Notes under the pieces: generated by a model
What the model saw: only the letters and a program-made list of their open reading frames with translations
Told to the model about the DNA's origin: nothing
Databases searched by the model: none
In this document: positions 35,195 to 43,178 of the stretch, in pieces
How the letters are laid out: every line of letters begins with the position of its first letter
Position numbering within the stretch: position 1 is the first letter of the stretch
DNA from: Amycolatopsis vastitatis
Lineage (GTDB): Bacteria; Actinomycetota; Actinomycetes; Mycobacteriales; Pseudonocardiaceae
Assembly (NCBI RefSeq): GCF_002234595.1
Contig: NZ_NMUL01000023.1
Location: forward strand, 248,001 to 312,000
Direction: 5' to 3'
Length of the DNA: 64,000 nt
Program-made: the position numbers and the translations under genes

Positions 35195-36210
35195 GACTTC
35201 AACCCCACTTCCGATTCGATCCCGGTGTCGGCCGCCGTGCGCGGGGCGGGCACGACACCGGTGTGCGGAGCGCGGGTCTCGCGGAACCCGGCGACGCTCC
35301 GGACGAACAGGACACCGGCGCCAGGCAGGCTCGCGACCAGCGTGAGCACGCCGTAGACCACGGCGACGGTGACACCTTGGGCGGCTCCCAGGCCGGCCGC
35401 GCCGAAGAGCAGGGCGCAGACGCCCTCGCGCGGGCCGAAGCCGCCGACGTTGAGCGGGAGACCCATCGCGAGCAGCGCGAGGACCATCAGGGGCACGAGC
35501 TGCCACACCGGCGCGTTCACCCCGGCGACGCGGGCGGCGACGACGAACAGCGCCAGGTGCCCGCCCAGGGTCGCGACGGACAGGAAGCCCACGCTGGGCC
35601 AGGTCTCGCGGGTCAGCAGGCCGAGCCGGACGTCGGCGAGGGTGACGGCGAAGCCGCGGCGCCACTTCGACGGGCTGTGGATCCAGCGCCCGCCGAGCAG
35701 GCGGCCGACGACGAGCCCGGCGACGGCGGCCAGCACGACGACCACCCCGGCCCCGACCACGACTTCGCGGAAGGCACCGGGCACGACACCCGGCGACGCG
35801 AGCACGACGGTGACCGCGGACGCGATCAGCACGACCTGGCCCGCGGTGCGCTCCAGGACGACGGCCCGCACGCCGCGCGGCACGTCACCGCTGTCGCGGC
35901 CGTGCTGCACCGCGCGGTGAACGTCGCCGAGGACGCCTGCGGGCAGCACGCCGTTCAGGAACAGCGCGCGGTAGTAGTCGGCGACGGCGGCGCGCAGCGA
36001 AAGCCGCAGGCCCAGCCGGGTGGCGACGATCTGCCAGCGGCCCGCGCTGAACAGCGTCGTCGCCAGGCCGATGACCAGGGCGGCGAGCACGCCGGGCGCG
36101 CTGATCCGGCCGAGGCCGTCGAGGAAGGCGGCGCTGCCGAGCTGCCAGACGAGCACGGCGAGGATGCCGAGCGCGCCCGCGATCCGTAGCCAGGCCAGGG
36201 CGCGCTTCAC
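35191..36210 (-). CDS. UPF0104 / AglD-type polytopic membrane protein
   Basis: 339 residues from GTG 36210 (GTGA overlap with the methyltransferase stop, GGAGGCGG upstream). About eight hydrophobic segments, for example LRIAGALGILAVLVWQL, VVVLAAVAGLVVGRLLGG and VPLMVLALLAMGLPLNVGG. The motif LNVGGFGPREGV is typical of the lysylphosphatidylglycerol-synthase transmembrane/UPF0104 family. Members are flippase-like or linked to lipid-anchored sugars (AglD). Embedded between a methyltransferase and the cyclohydrolase, it may export a lipid-linked product. The catalytic soluble domain of MprF is absent. Confidence 0.85.
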   Translation of the reverse strand: MKRALAWLRIAGALGILAVLVWQLGSAAFLDGLGRISAPGVLAALVIGLATTLFSAGRWQIVATRLGLRLSLRAAVADYYRALFLNGVLPAGVLGDVHRAVQHGRDSGDVPRGVRAVVLERTAGQVVLIASAVTVVLASPGVVPGAFREVVVGAGVVVVLAAVAGLVVGRLLGGRWIHSPSKWRRGFAVTLADVRLGLLTRETWPSVGFLSVATLGGHLALFVVAARVAGVNAPVWQLVPLMVLALLAMGLPLNVGGFGPREGVCALLFGAAGLGAAQGVTVAVVYGVLTLVASLPGAGVLFVRSVAGFRETRAPHTGVVPAPRTAADTGIESEVGLKS

Positions 36211-37040
36211 GCCGCCGCCTCCATGCTCGGCGGCAGGACCAGCAGGTCGCCGTGGTGGATGACCGCGCGCAGCTCGCCCGCCGCCGCCATTTCGAGCCGC
36301 CGTTGCAGGTAGACGTCGGCGACCGGACGCAGCTGGGGCAGCTGCTCGACGGCGGCGCCGACCCAGCCTTCGAGCCACTGGCGCTGCAGTTCGGCCTGGT
36401 CCGGGCCGAGCCGCCAGGCGCTGTCCGCGCGGACGACCGTGGCGCCGAGCCTGCCGAACGCGGTCGCGGCGACGTCGACGGCGTTGGGGCCGAGCAGCCG
36501 CCGGCCGTCTTCGGTGACCCGCCGCTGGTGGGCGTTGAACGCTGCGGCCATCGCGGGGTCGAGCGGGTCGGCGGGCGAGAGCTCCACCTTGCCGGTGACC
36601 GAGAGCATCAGCAGTGCCGCGCAGCCCGCTTCGACGACCGCCGTGGCCAGCGCCGTGATCTCGTCCCTGGTCAGCAGGTCGAGCAGCGCGGACGCGGTGA
36701 CCAGCGACGTCCCGGCGAGGTCGGCGGCCCGCAGCGCGGTGATGTCGCGCTGCTCGGCGACGGCGTCGACCGGGCTGCCGTCGAGCGCGGTGCCCGGGAG
36801 GCTCGCCTGCGCGTGGGTGAGCAGGTCGGTGTCGTGGTCGTGCAGGATCCAGTGCTGGGTGCCGGGCAGCCGGGCGGCCAGCCAGCGGCCGAGCGAGCCG
36901 GTGCCGCAGCCGAGGTCGCGGATGACGACCTCTTCGTCTTCCGGCAGGAACGAGCGCAGCGGGTCGAGCAGTTCGGTGGCGCGGGCCGCGGCGTCCGCGG
37001 GTTCGCGCAGGTAGAGCCAGTCCGGGGCGAACGCGGTCAT
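36207..37040 (-). CDS. Class I SAM-dependent methyltransferase
   Basis: 277 residues, ATG at 37040 overlapping the GT4 stop (ATGA). The SAM-binding motif I is VVIRDLGCGTGSLGRWLA (38-55), followed by HDHDTDLL as the ribose-binding acidic position. The C-terminal half (QRRVTEDGRRLLGPNAVDVAA, LQRQWLEGWVGAAVEQLPQL) is helical. The acceptor is unknown; its place in the operon suggests it acts on the pterin/pyrimidine or sugar product of the cluster. Confidence 0.88.
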   Translation of the reverse strand: MTAFAPDWLYLREPADAAARATELLDPLRSFLPEDEEVVIRDLGCGTGSLGRWLAARLPGTQHWILHDHDTDLLTHAQASLPGTALDGSPVDAVAEQRDITALRAADLAGTSLVTASALLDLLTRDEITALATAVVEAGCAALLMLSVTGKVELSPADPLDPAMAAAFNAHQRRVTEDGRRLLGPNAVDVAATAFGRLGATVVRADSAWRLGPDQAELQRQWLEGWVGAAVEQLPQLRPVADVYLQRRLEMAAAGELRAVIHHGDLLVLPPSMEAAA

Positions 37041-38104
37041 GCCGCCGCCTCCTGCCGGAGAAGGATGTCGGCGATCCGGCGGGCGGTGTCGTCCCAGCCG
37101 GTCAGGGTCTCGCGGCGCAGCCGCGCCGACTCGCGCAACCGCGTCCGCAGCGCCGGCTCGGTGAGCCAGCGGCGCAGGGCGGCACCGAGCGCTTCGACGT
37201 CGTCACCGGGGACGAACATCCCGGGCACCGAGCCGTCCGGCGCGACGCCGACCGTGTCGGGCAGCGCGTCGACGTCGGTGGTCAGCACCGGCACGCCCCG
37301 GGCGAGGGCCTCGGTGACGACCATGCCGAAGGTCTCGGCGCGCGAGGGCAGCACGAGCAGGTCGGCGGTGTGGTAAGTCGCCTCGAGTGCCGCGCCGGTG
37401 CGGGGACCGGTGAGCTTGAAGCGGTCGCCGAGCCGGTGCTCGCGCAGCCGCTCGACGTACTTGGTTTCGCGACGGATCCCGCCGACGCATTCGCAGGTCC
37501 AGCGCAGGTCGGCCACGGTTTCGAGGGCCTGGGCGAGCACTCCCTGGCCCTTGCGCGGGGTCACGTTGGCGACGCAGACCAGGCGGGACATGCCGTCGGT
37601 GCCGATGGCCAGTGGCGCGTGGTCGACGCCCGGCGTGACCGCGTGCACGCGGTGCGGGGCCAGGCCGTGGTGGCTGATCAGGCGGCGCGCGGCCCACTCG
37701 CTGGTCGCGACGACCGAGCTCGCGGCCCGCAGCGTCTCGCGCTCGAGCGCGTCGAGCTCGGCGGCGAGCGCGGGCGGCAGGCCGGTCTCGTCGGCCAGCG
37801 GCAGGTGCACCAGCACCGACACCGACAGCCGGCGGGCCTGCGGGACGACGACCTCGGGCACGCCGCAGGCGACCAGCCCGTCGAGCAGGACCGCGGAGCC
37901 GGTGGGCAGCGCGGAGAGCAGGTGGCCGAGGACCGCGCGAGCCTCGGTATCCGGCCGCGGCCAGCTGCCGGAGACGCCGATCTCGTGCACGTCGAGGCCG
38001 GCCGCGCCGAGCCCGTCGCACATCCGCCGGTCGTAGGTGTTGCCGCCGCTGGGGACGGACGTGTCGTCGACGTCCCCGGGGAGGATCACGTAGAGAGTGT
38101 TCAC
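37037..38104 (-). CDS. GT4-type glycosyltransferase
   Basis: 355 residues; GTG at 38104 overlaps the PTPS-like stop (GTGA). GT-B fold with donor domain LVCVANVTPRKGQGVLAQAL and the nucleotide-sugar motif RAETFGMVVTEALARGVPVLTTD, the EX7E signature. Paralogue of the gene at 30228-31304, but with a cleaner active-site motif. It probably glycosylates the cluster's product; donor and acceptor are not deducible. The cluster also encodes a methyltransferase and a flippase-like protein, which fits a glycosylated, exported metabolite. Confidence 0.9.
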   Translation of the reverse strand: MNTLYVILPGDVDDTSVPSGGNTYDRRMCDGLGAAGLDVHEIGVSGSWPRPDTEARAVLGHLLSALPTGSAVLLDGLVACGVPEVVVPQARRLSVSVLVHLPLADETGLPPALAAELDALERETLRAASSVVATSEWAARRLISHHGLAPHRVHAVTPGVDHAPLAIGTDGMSRLVCVANVTPRKGQGVLAQALETVADLRWTCECVGGIRRETKYVERLREHRLGDRFKLTGPRTGAALEATYHTADLLVLPSRAETFGMVVTEALARGVPVLTTDVDALPDTVGVAPDGSVPGMFVPGDDVEALGAALRRWLTEPALRTRLRESARLRRETLTGWDDTARRIADILLRQEAAA

Positions 38105-38499
38105 AGGGCACGCTCGTAACTCGCCCACGCGACGTGCGACTCGTGCAGCGAGACGGTGATGCCGTCGAGGCCGCGGGCACCCGCGCCGAGGCGTCCGGCG
38201 TGGACGGCGTCGGCGAGGCGGTCGGCGATGACCTTCGCGAGGAACTCCGTGGACGTGTTGATGCCCTTGAACTCCGGCTCGTCGTCGAGGTTGCGGTAGT
38301 TCAGGTCGCTCAGCACCGCCCCCAGCTCTTCCGTGGCCTTGCCGATGTCGACGACGATGTTGTCCTCGTCGAGCTCGGCCCGGCGGAAGGTCGCATCCAC
38401 CACGAAGGTCGCGCCGTGCAGGCGTTGCGCGGGTCCGAAGACTTCCCCGCGAAAGCTGTGGGCGACCATCACGTGGTCACGGACGGTGATGCTGAACAC
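38101..38499 (-). CDS. 6-pyruvoyltetrahydropterin synthase/QueD-like protein lacking canonical active-site residues
   Basis: 132 residues from GTG 38499, with GGAGG upstream at good spacing. It has the T-fold layout of PTPS/QueD: H14 (VAHSFRG), a second histidine in LHGATF (28), NTSTEFLA (like PTxENxA of the family) and SLHESHVAW near the end. However, canonical enzymes have HGH where this reads HGA, and the protein contains no cysteine, so the catalytic Cys is absent. The reaction is therefore probably not the usual one from dihydroneopterin triphosphate. Linked to a GTP cyclohydrolase II-like gene in the same operon. Confidence 0.85.
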   Translation of the reverse strand: MFSITVRDHVMVAHSFRGEVFGPAQRLHGATFVVDATFRRAELDEDNIVVDIGKATEELGAVLSDLNYRNLDDEPEFKGINTSTEFLAKVIADRLADAVHAGRLGAGARGLDGITVSLHESHVAWASYERAL

Positions 38500-38530
38500 C
38501 AAGACCTCCGATGCGTTCGGGTGGACGTGG

Positions 38531-39493
38531 TCACTGCGGCTGATACATGACACGGAGGCACAGGGCGGAAAGTTCATTCGCGACCAGCCGGGGTAGCACG
38601 GACGGAAGATCCTTAAACGTGCATTCCGCGCTGACCAGCGCTTCGAACGCCGGATCGGCCAGCAGATCCAGGGCGACGCCGAGCCGCTGGGCGTAGCTGC
38701 GGTCCGGCCGCGCGACCGTCCCGACCTGGCTGCTGCGGATCACCAGGCGCCGCGAATGGAAGTTCTCGCCGAGCGGGACGCTCACCCGGCGGTCGCCGTA
38801 CCAGGACATCTCCACGACCTCCCCTTCCGGCGCGAGCAGCTCCAGCGCGCGGGCGAGCCCGGCCTCGCTGGCGCTCGCGTGCACGACGAGGTCACAGTCG
38901 CCGAGCGCTTCGCCGGGCGTCGAGAAGCCGACACCGAGGGCGTCGGCGATCTCCGCTCTGGACTCGTCGACGTCGATCAGCTGCACCCGCGTCGCCGGAA
39001 AACCACTGAGGAGCTTCGCGACGCTGCAGCCGACCATCCCGGCGCCGATGACGGCGATCCGGTCGCCGAGCCGCGGCCGCGCGTCCCACACGGCGTTCAC
39101 GGCGGTCTCGACCGTGCCGGCGAGGATCGCACGCCCGGCCGGGACGGTGTCCGGCACCGGCGTCACCGCGGTCGCCGGGACGACGTACGCGGTCTGGTGC
39201 GGGTAGAGGCAGAAGACGGTCTTGCCTTCGAGGTGCGCGGGGCCCTGCTCGACGAGACCGACGTTGAGGTAGCCGTACTTCACCGGGCCGGGGAACTCGC
39301 CCTCCTGGAAGGGCGCGCGCATGACGTCGTGCTGGCTCGCCGGGACGCCGCCGCGGAAGACGAGGGTTTCGGTGCCGCGGCTGACGCCGGAGTACAGCGT
39401 CCGGACGAGCACGTCGTCCGGCCCCGGCTCGGGGAGCACCTCCTCCCGCAGCTGTCCCGTGCCGGGACGTTGAACCCAGAAAGCCTGTTCCAC
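38531..39493 (-). CDS. Zinc-type alcohol dehydrogenase (MDR family)
   Basis: 320 residues from GTG 39493, with GAGGAG upstream. First gene of the operon (31 bases before the PTPS-like gene). Typical medium-chain dehydrogenase plan: N-terminal GroES-like domain (VLVRTLYSGVSRGTETLVFRGG) and a Rossmann region IAVIGAGMVGCSVAKLL. SGVSRGTE replaces the classic Cys-containing catalytic-zinc segment, and no structural-zinc Cys cluster is visible. It belongs to the bacteriochlorophyllide-dehydrogenase-like branch that lacks the usual zinc loop. Substrate unknown; probably oxidises or reduces an alcohol or side-chain ketone in the pterin-related pathway. Confidence 0.85.
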   Translation of the reverse strand: MEQAFWVQRPGTGQLREEVLPEPGPDDVLVRTLYSGVSRGTETLVFRGGVPASQHDVMRAPFQEGEFPGPVKYGYLNVGLVEQGPAHLEGKTVFCLYPHQTAYVVPATAVTPVPDTVPAGRAILAGTVETAVNAVWDARPRLGDRIAVIGAGMVGCSVAKLLSGFPATRVQLIDVDESRAEIADALGVGFSTPGEALGDCDLVVHASASEAGLARALELLAPEGEVVEMSWYGDRRVSVPLGENFHSRRLVIRSSQVGTVARPDRSYAQRLGVALDLLADPAFEALVSAECTFKDLPSVLPRLVANELSALCLRVMYQPQ

Positions 39494-39559
39494 GTGTTTC
39501 TCCTCAGCGGCATCCGGAGGCTGGTGTCGCCACCCTATGAGCAATTCGCGGAGTCGACG

Positions 39560-40318
39560 ATGATCAAACAGGACCTTCTCCTGCGCGCGGTGGTGCCGGC
39601 GCCGGTGCTCGCCGCGGGGGTCGTCGCGGGCGGTTCCACCCCCCTCGCCTGGGCGACCGGTGTCGTCTACGGCCTCGCGCTGGTGCTGCTCACCGAGTGG
39701 GGCCTGCGCCGCAGCGGCCGCGGCGCCTTCGGGCCGGCGGACTGGATCACGTTCGCCCGCGCGATGCTCGTCGGGTGCGCCGCGGAGCTGATCGCCGAGG
39801 GTGACTTTTCTCTCTGGTGGCTGGTCGGGCTGGTCGGCGTGGCGCTGCTGCTGGACGGTCTCGACGGCCAGGTGGCGCGCCGCACCGGCACGGCATCGGA
39901 GTTCGGTGCGCGGTTCGACATGGAGGTCGACGCGTTCCTGATCCTCCTGCTCTGCGTCCAGGTGTCCCACGCGCTCGGGCTGTGGGTGCTGGCGATCGGC
40001 CTGATGCGGTACGTCTTCGTCGCGGCTTCGTGGGCCATGCCCTGGCTGACCGCGCCGCTGTACCCGAGCATGGCCCGCAAGACGGTGGCCGCGGTGCAGG
40101 GTGTGGTGCTGGTGGTCGCGGTGTCCGGGCTGCTGCCGCTCGCGGCGACGTTCGCCCTGGTGGCGGTGGCCCTGACGACGCTGGTGTGGTCGTTCGGCCG
40201 GGACGTCGTCTGGCTGGCCCGCCACCGCGTCTCCGAGCAGGCTCCCGGGCGGATCGTGCACCTCACCCGGGCGACCCTGCGGCGCCCGCTCGGCTACGGC
40301 CACAACCAAGCGGCTTAG
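39560..40318 (+). CDS. CDP-alcohol phosphatidyltransferase
   Basis: 252 residues from ATG 39560 (GGAG nearby). The full CDP-alcohol transferase signature is present in residues about 97-125: DGLDGQVARR then eight residues on to GARFDMEVD, matching Dx2DGx2ARx8Gx3Dx3D. About seven membrane spans. It would transfer a phosphatidyl group from CDP-diacylglycerol, or CMP-linked alcohols, to an acceptor. Divergent from the dehydrogenase operon (66 bases between starts), so it may share regulation and attach a lipid to the cluster product. Its stop overlaps the stop of the convergent LigD-like gene. Confidence 0.92.
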   Translation: MIKQDLLLRAVVPAPVLAAGVVAGGSTPLAWATGVVYGLALVLLTEWGLRRSGRGAFGPADWITFARAMLVGCAAELIAEGDFSLWWLVGLVGVALLLDGLDGQVARRTGTASEFGARFDMEVDAFLILLLCVQVSHALGLWVLAIGLMRYVFVAASWAMPWLTAPLYPSMARKTVAAVQGVVLVVAVSGLLPLAATFALVAVALTTLVWSFGRDVVWLARHRVSEQAPGRIVHLTRATLRRPLGYGHNQAA

Positions 40319-41322
40319 CCCGACTCACGCGCGGCGCGGGCGCGGCGTTTGCCCTCGTGCATCGCGACCACCCGGGCGATCGGGATCGTGTGGCCCTCTT
40401 CGACCAGGTCGGCGGGCAGCACGAACGGCTCCGGCATCTCCCCGGTCCACGGGTCGCCGTCGCCGAGCAGGTCCGGGGCCGTGTGGACGGTGAAGTCGCC
40501 CGGCTTGACGCCGTCGACGTCGGCCCAGCGGACCGGGAACGAGACCGGCGCCCCCGGCCGGTGACGCGGGCTGTAGACGGACACCACCGTCGCCCCGCCG
40601 GCCCGGGTCGAATCGAGGAAGACCTTGCCCGCACGGCGTTCCCGGACGAACTCGGTCGTGCCAAGCGCCGGGTCGATGCGCTCCGCGCGGGCCGCGACCG
40701 CCCGGGTGGCCGCGGCGATGTCCTCGACCGCTTGGCCGGGCGCCAGCGGCACGAAGACGTGCACGCCCTTGGACCCGCTGGTCTTCAGCGCACCGTCGAG
40801 GCCGTCGTTGCGCAACGCTTCGCGCACCAGCTTCGCGGCGCCGACGGCCAGCGAAAACGGGCCGTCCTCGGGCGGGTCGAGGTCCAGGATCAGGTGCGTC
40901 GGCCCGCTCGCGGGGTCACCGCGGAAGAGGGCGGTGTGGTACTCGATCGCGCGCTGGTTGCCGAACCACACCAGCGTGCGCAGGTCGTTGCACAACGCGT
41001 AGGACACGTCCCGCTTGGACGTCTCGGCCCACATCGTGACCCGCTCGACCCAATCCGGCGTGTACTTCGGCAGGTTCTTCTGCATGAACGGTCCCTGCCC
41101 GCGCAGCACCCGCAGCACGGTCAGCGGCCGGTCGCGCAGCTCCGGCAGCATCCGGTCGGCCACCGCTTCGAGGTAGTCGAGCAGCTCGCGCTTGGTGGCC
41201 GCCGCGCCCGGGAAGACCTCCTGGTCGAGACTGCTCAGCTTGACGCCGTGCCTGACCACCCGACCTTCTTCCCCACCACCGCCCTCAACGGAGGCGCTTC
41301 GCGCCGCTGGCTTGTCGCTCAT
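40315..41322 (-). CDS. ligD: LigD-type primase/polymerase domain protein (NHEJ)
   Basis: 335 residues from ATG 41322. Stand-alone polymerase domain of LigD: VFPGAAATKRELLDYLEAVADRMLPEL near the start, catalytic ILDLDPPED, and SGSKGVHVFVPL later. It adds ribonucleotides or fills gaps at broken ends during Ku-dependent non-homologous end joining. The ligase and phosphoesterase modules are absent, as is common in actinomycetes that split LigD functions. Neither Ku nor a ligase gene is in the window. Confidence 0.9.
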   Translation of the reverse strand: MSDKPAARSASVEGGGGEEGRVVRHGVKLSSLDQEVFPGAAATKRELLDYLEAVADRMLPELRDRPLTVLRVLRGQGPFMQKNLPKYTPDWVERVTMWAETSKRDVSYALCNDLRTLVWFGNQRAIEYHTALFRGDPASGPTHLILDLDPPEDGPFSLAVGAAKLVREALRNDGLDGALKTSGSKGVHVFVPLAPGQAVEDIAAATRAVAARAERIDPALGTTEFVRERRAGKVFLDSTRAGGATVVSVYSPRHRPGAPVSFPVRWADVDGVKPGDFTVHTAPDLLGDGDPWTGEMPEPFVLPADLVEEGHTIPIARVVAMHEGKRRARAARESG

Positions 41323-41360
41323 CGGCCCACCTTCGCGCCCCCGCGCGAAGCGGTCAACTC

Positions 41361-42158
41361 TCAAACGAGCGGACGTCCGGTGCGCAGCCGCCGGCGGAGA
41401 TCCCGGAGACAGAAGTTGAAGGGGAACCGCCGCAGCGGCCCCGGAGTGCGCAGGACCACCGCGCCGACCAAGCGCATGAGCGTGTCGAACCGGCGCTGGG
41501 ACCGGTCCGACCAGGGCAGCCGCATCTCGTCGCGGAACCGCGGCGGCAGGAACCCGGTCGTCACGAAGCGGTTGAACGGGCCGAGGACGGCGGACACGGG
41601 CCGGGGCAGGAACTCCAGGTCGACCACCGCGCGCAGATAGCGCCGCACGGTGTCGTCGATGCGCACCTCGGCGACCCCTGCCGTCCAGTACTTCTCGAAC
41701 GCGTCGCGGTCATCGGGCCACATCTCCGGCCGGACCTGCAGCGTCGTGCCGAGCACCGCGGCTTCGCGGTAGAAGCACGACGCGTCGCTGCCGAAGAAGG
41801 CCGCGTTGGTGTCTTCGATGCCCTTGTACAGACAGGCCGCAACCCACAGCTGCAGGTCCGTGTCGAAAGCGTTGTAGGCGACCGGGCTCGACGCCGTCGA
41901 GTGCACCTGCGCGTGGGCCCGGTTGACGCCCTGCCGGTAGGCCGCGCGCTCGGCGTCGGTGCCCAGGAGCGCGACCGACAGGTAGGTCAGCGTGGTCCGC
42001 GTCCGCTTGACCGGGTGGCGGAACAGGTTCCCGGTCTCCACCCGGCTCTCGACGACGCCATACCCGACGGGGCGCCGGGCCAGCTGCATGACGACGTTCG
42101 CGCTCCCGGCCAGCAGTCCGGCGCCGACTACGGCGTCACGAAGGGCGTTCTCGGTCAT
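41361..42158 (-). CDS. MpaB/DUF2236-family heme oxygenase-like protein
   Basis: 265 residues from ATG 42158 with a strong AAGGAGGTG site. Features of DUF2236: VHSTASSPVAYNAFDTDLQLWVAACLY in the middle (heme-ligand region) and a helical C terminus. Relatives include latex-clearing protein Lcp and the mycophenolic-acid enzyme MpaB', both oxygenases. Substrate unknown. Lies 45 bases downstream of the LysR gene's 3' end on the same strand. Confidence 0.85.
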   Translation of the reverse strand: MTENALRDAVVGAGLLAGSANVVMQLARRPVGYGVVESRVETGNLFRHPVKRTRTTLTYLSVALLGTDAERAAYRQGVNRAHAQVHSTASSPVAYNAFDTDLQLWVAACLYKGIEDTNAAFFGSDASCFYREAAVLGTTLQVRPEMWPDDRDAFEKYWTAGVAEVRIDDTVRRYLRAVVDLEFLPRPVSAVLGPFNRFVTTGFLPPRFRDEMRLPWSDRSQRRFDTLMRLVGAVVLRTPGPLRRFPFNFCLRDLRRRLRTGRPLV

Positions 42159-42203
42159 CAGCGCACCTCCTTGATCCAAGGGAACGACGCTGTTGACGAT
42201 GTG

Positions 42204-43088
42204 TCAAGAGTGGTAAGCCGCCCGGGCGAACGCGATCAACGCGCGCGCGGCCGGGCTGAGCGGCCCCTCGGTCCGCCACGCCAGCGCCAGCACGCCGCGC
42301 AGCCCGGCCCCGGCGATGTCGACGATCCGCAGGTCGGCCTGGTGGTACCGGGCCAGCGACTCCGGCACGACGGCGACGCCGAGCCCCCGCATCGCGAGCT
42401 GGACCAGGACGTTCGGGTCGGCGGCCTCGAAGGCGATCCGCGGCGTCCGTCCCTCCCTCGCGAAGGCGGCGTCCAACGCCGTGCGCAGGCCCGTCCCCTT
42501 CGGCAGGGCCATCAGCGGAACTTCACCCAGTTCGGGGAGGCCGACCGCCGTCCGATCGGCCAGCGGACCGGCGGGCGCCGTGACCGCAAGGAACGGCTCG
42601 TCGAGCAGCACCTGCGTCGCGATCCCCGGCGGCGGGTCCGTCGCGAGGCCCACGACCGCGAGGTCCAGACGTCCTTCGCGCAGGGCCGCGAGCATCACGT
42701 CGGAGTTGGCTTCCGAGAGCGTGATCTCCACGGCCGGGTACCGCCCGTGGAAACCGGCGAGGAGGTCCGGCAGCCCGACCGGGCCGGCGGACGTCACGGC
42801 GCCGATCGCGACCTGGCCGCGGACGAGCCCGGCCAGCTCCTCGACGGCTTCGCGGACGCCCTGCACCGCCGCGAGCGCAGCCCGGGCGTGCGGCAGCGCG
42901 GCGGCGCCGACGTCGGTGAGCCGGACCGTCCGGCCCGAGCGGTCCAGCAGCTCCTGCCCCAGCTCGCGCTCGAGGCGTTTGACCTGCGCACTCACCCCGG
43001 GCTGGGCCACGTGCAGCCGTTCCGCCGCGCGCGTGAAGTTGCCTTCCTCGGCGACGGCGACGAAGTACGCGAGCTGATGAAGTTCCAT
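42204..43088 (-). CDS. LysR-family transcriptional regulator
   Basis: 294 residues from ATG 43088. N-terminal winged HTH MELHQLAYFVAVAEEGNFTRAAERLHVAQPGVSAQVKRLE, then a substrate-binding domain. Divergent from a FAD oxidase gene with 90 bases between starts, the classic arrangement in which a LysR protein controls its neighbour and itself. The shared region contains an A/T-rich stretch (about 43095-43115) that may hold the binding site. Confidence 0.92.
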   Translation of the reverse strand: MELHQLAYFVAVAEEGNFTRAAERLHVAQPGVSAQVKRLERELGQELLDRSGRTVRLTDVGAAALPHARAALAAVQGVREAVEELAGLVRGQVAIGAVTSAGPVGLPDLLAGFHGRYPAVEITLSEANSDVMLAALREGRLDLAVVGLATDPPPGIATQVLLDEPFLAVTAPAGPLADRTAVGLPELGEVPLMALPKGTGLRTALDAAFAREGRTPRIAFEAADPNVLVQLAMRGLGVAVVPESLARYHQADLRIVDIAGAGLRGVLALAWRTEGPLSPAARALIAFARAAYHS

Positions 43089-43178
43089 AAGCGTTGATTC
43101 TAATAAGGAGAAAAACCAGATCTTGGACTTCTGATCGACTGTGCCCGAAGCTGGAAGCAGCGAACGAAAGGAGCCGAA

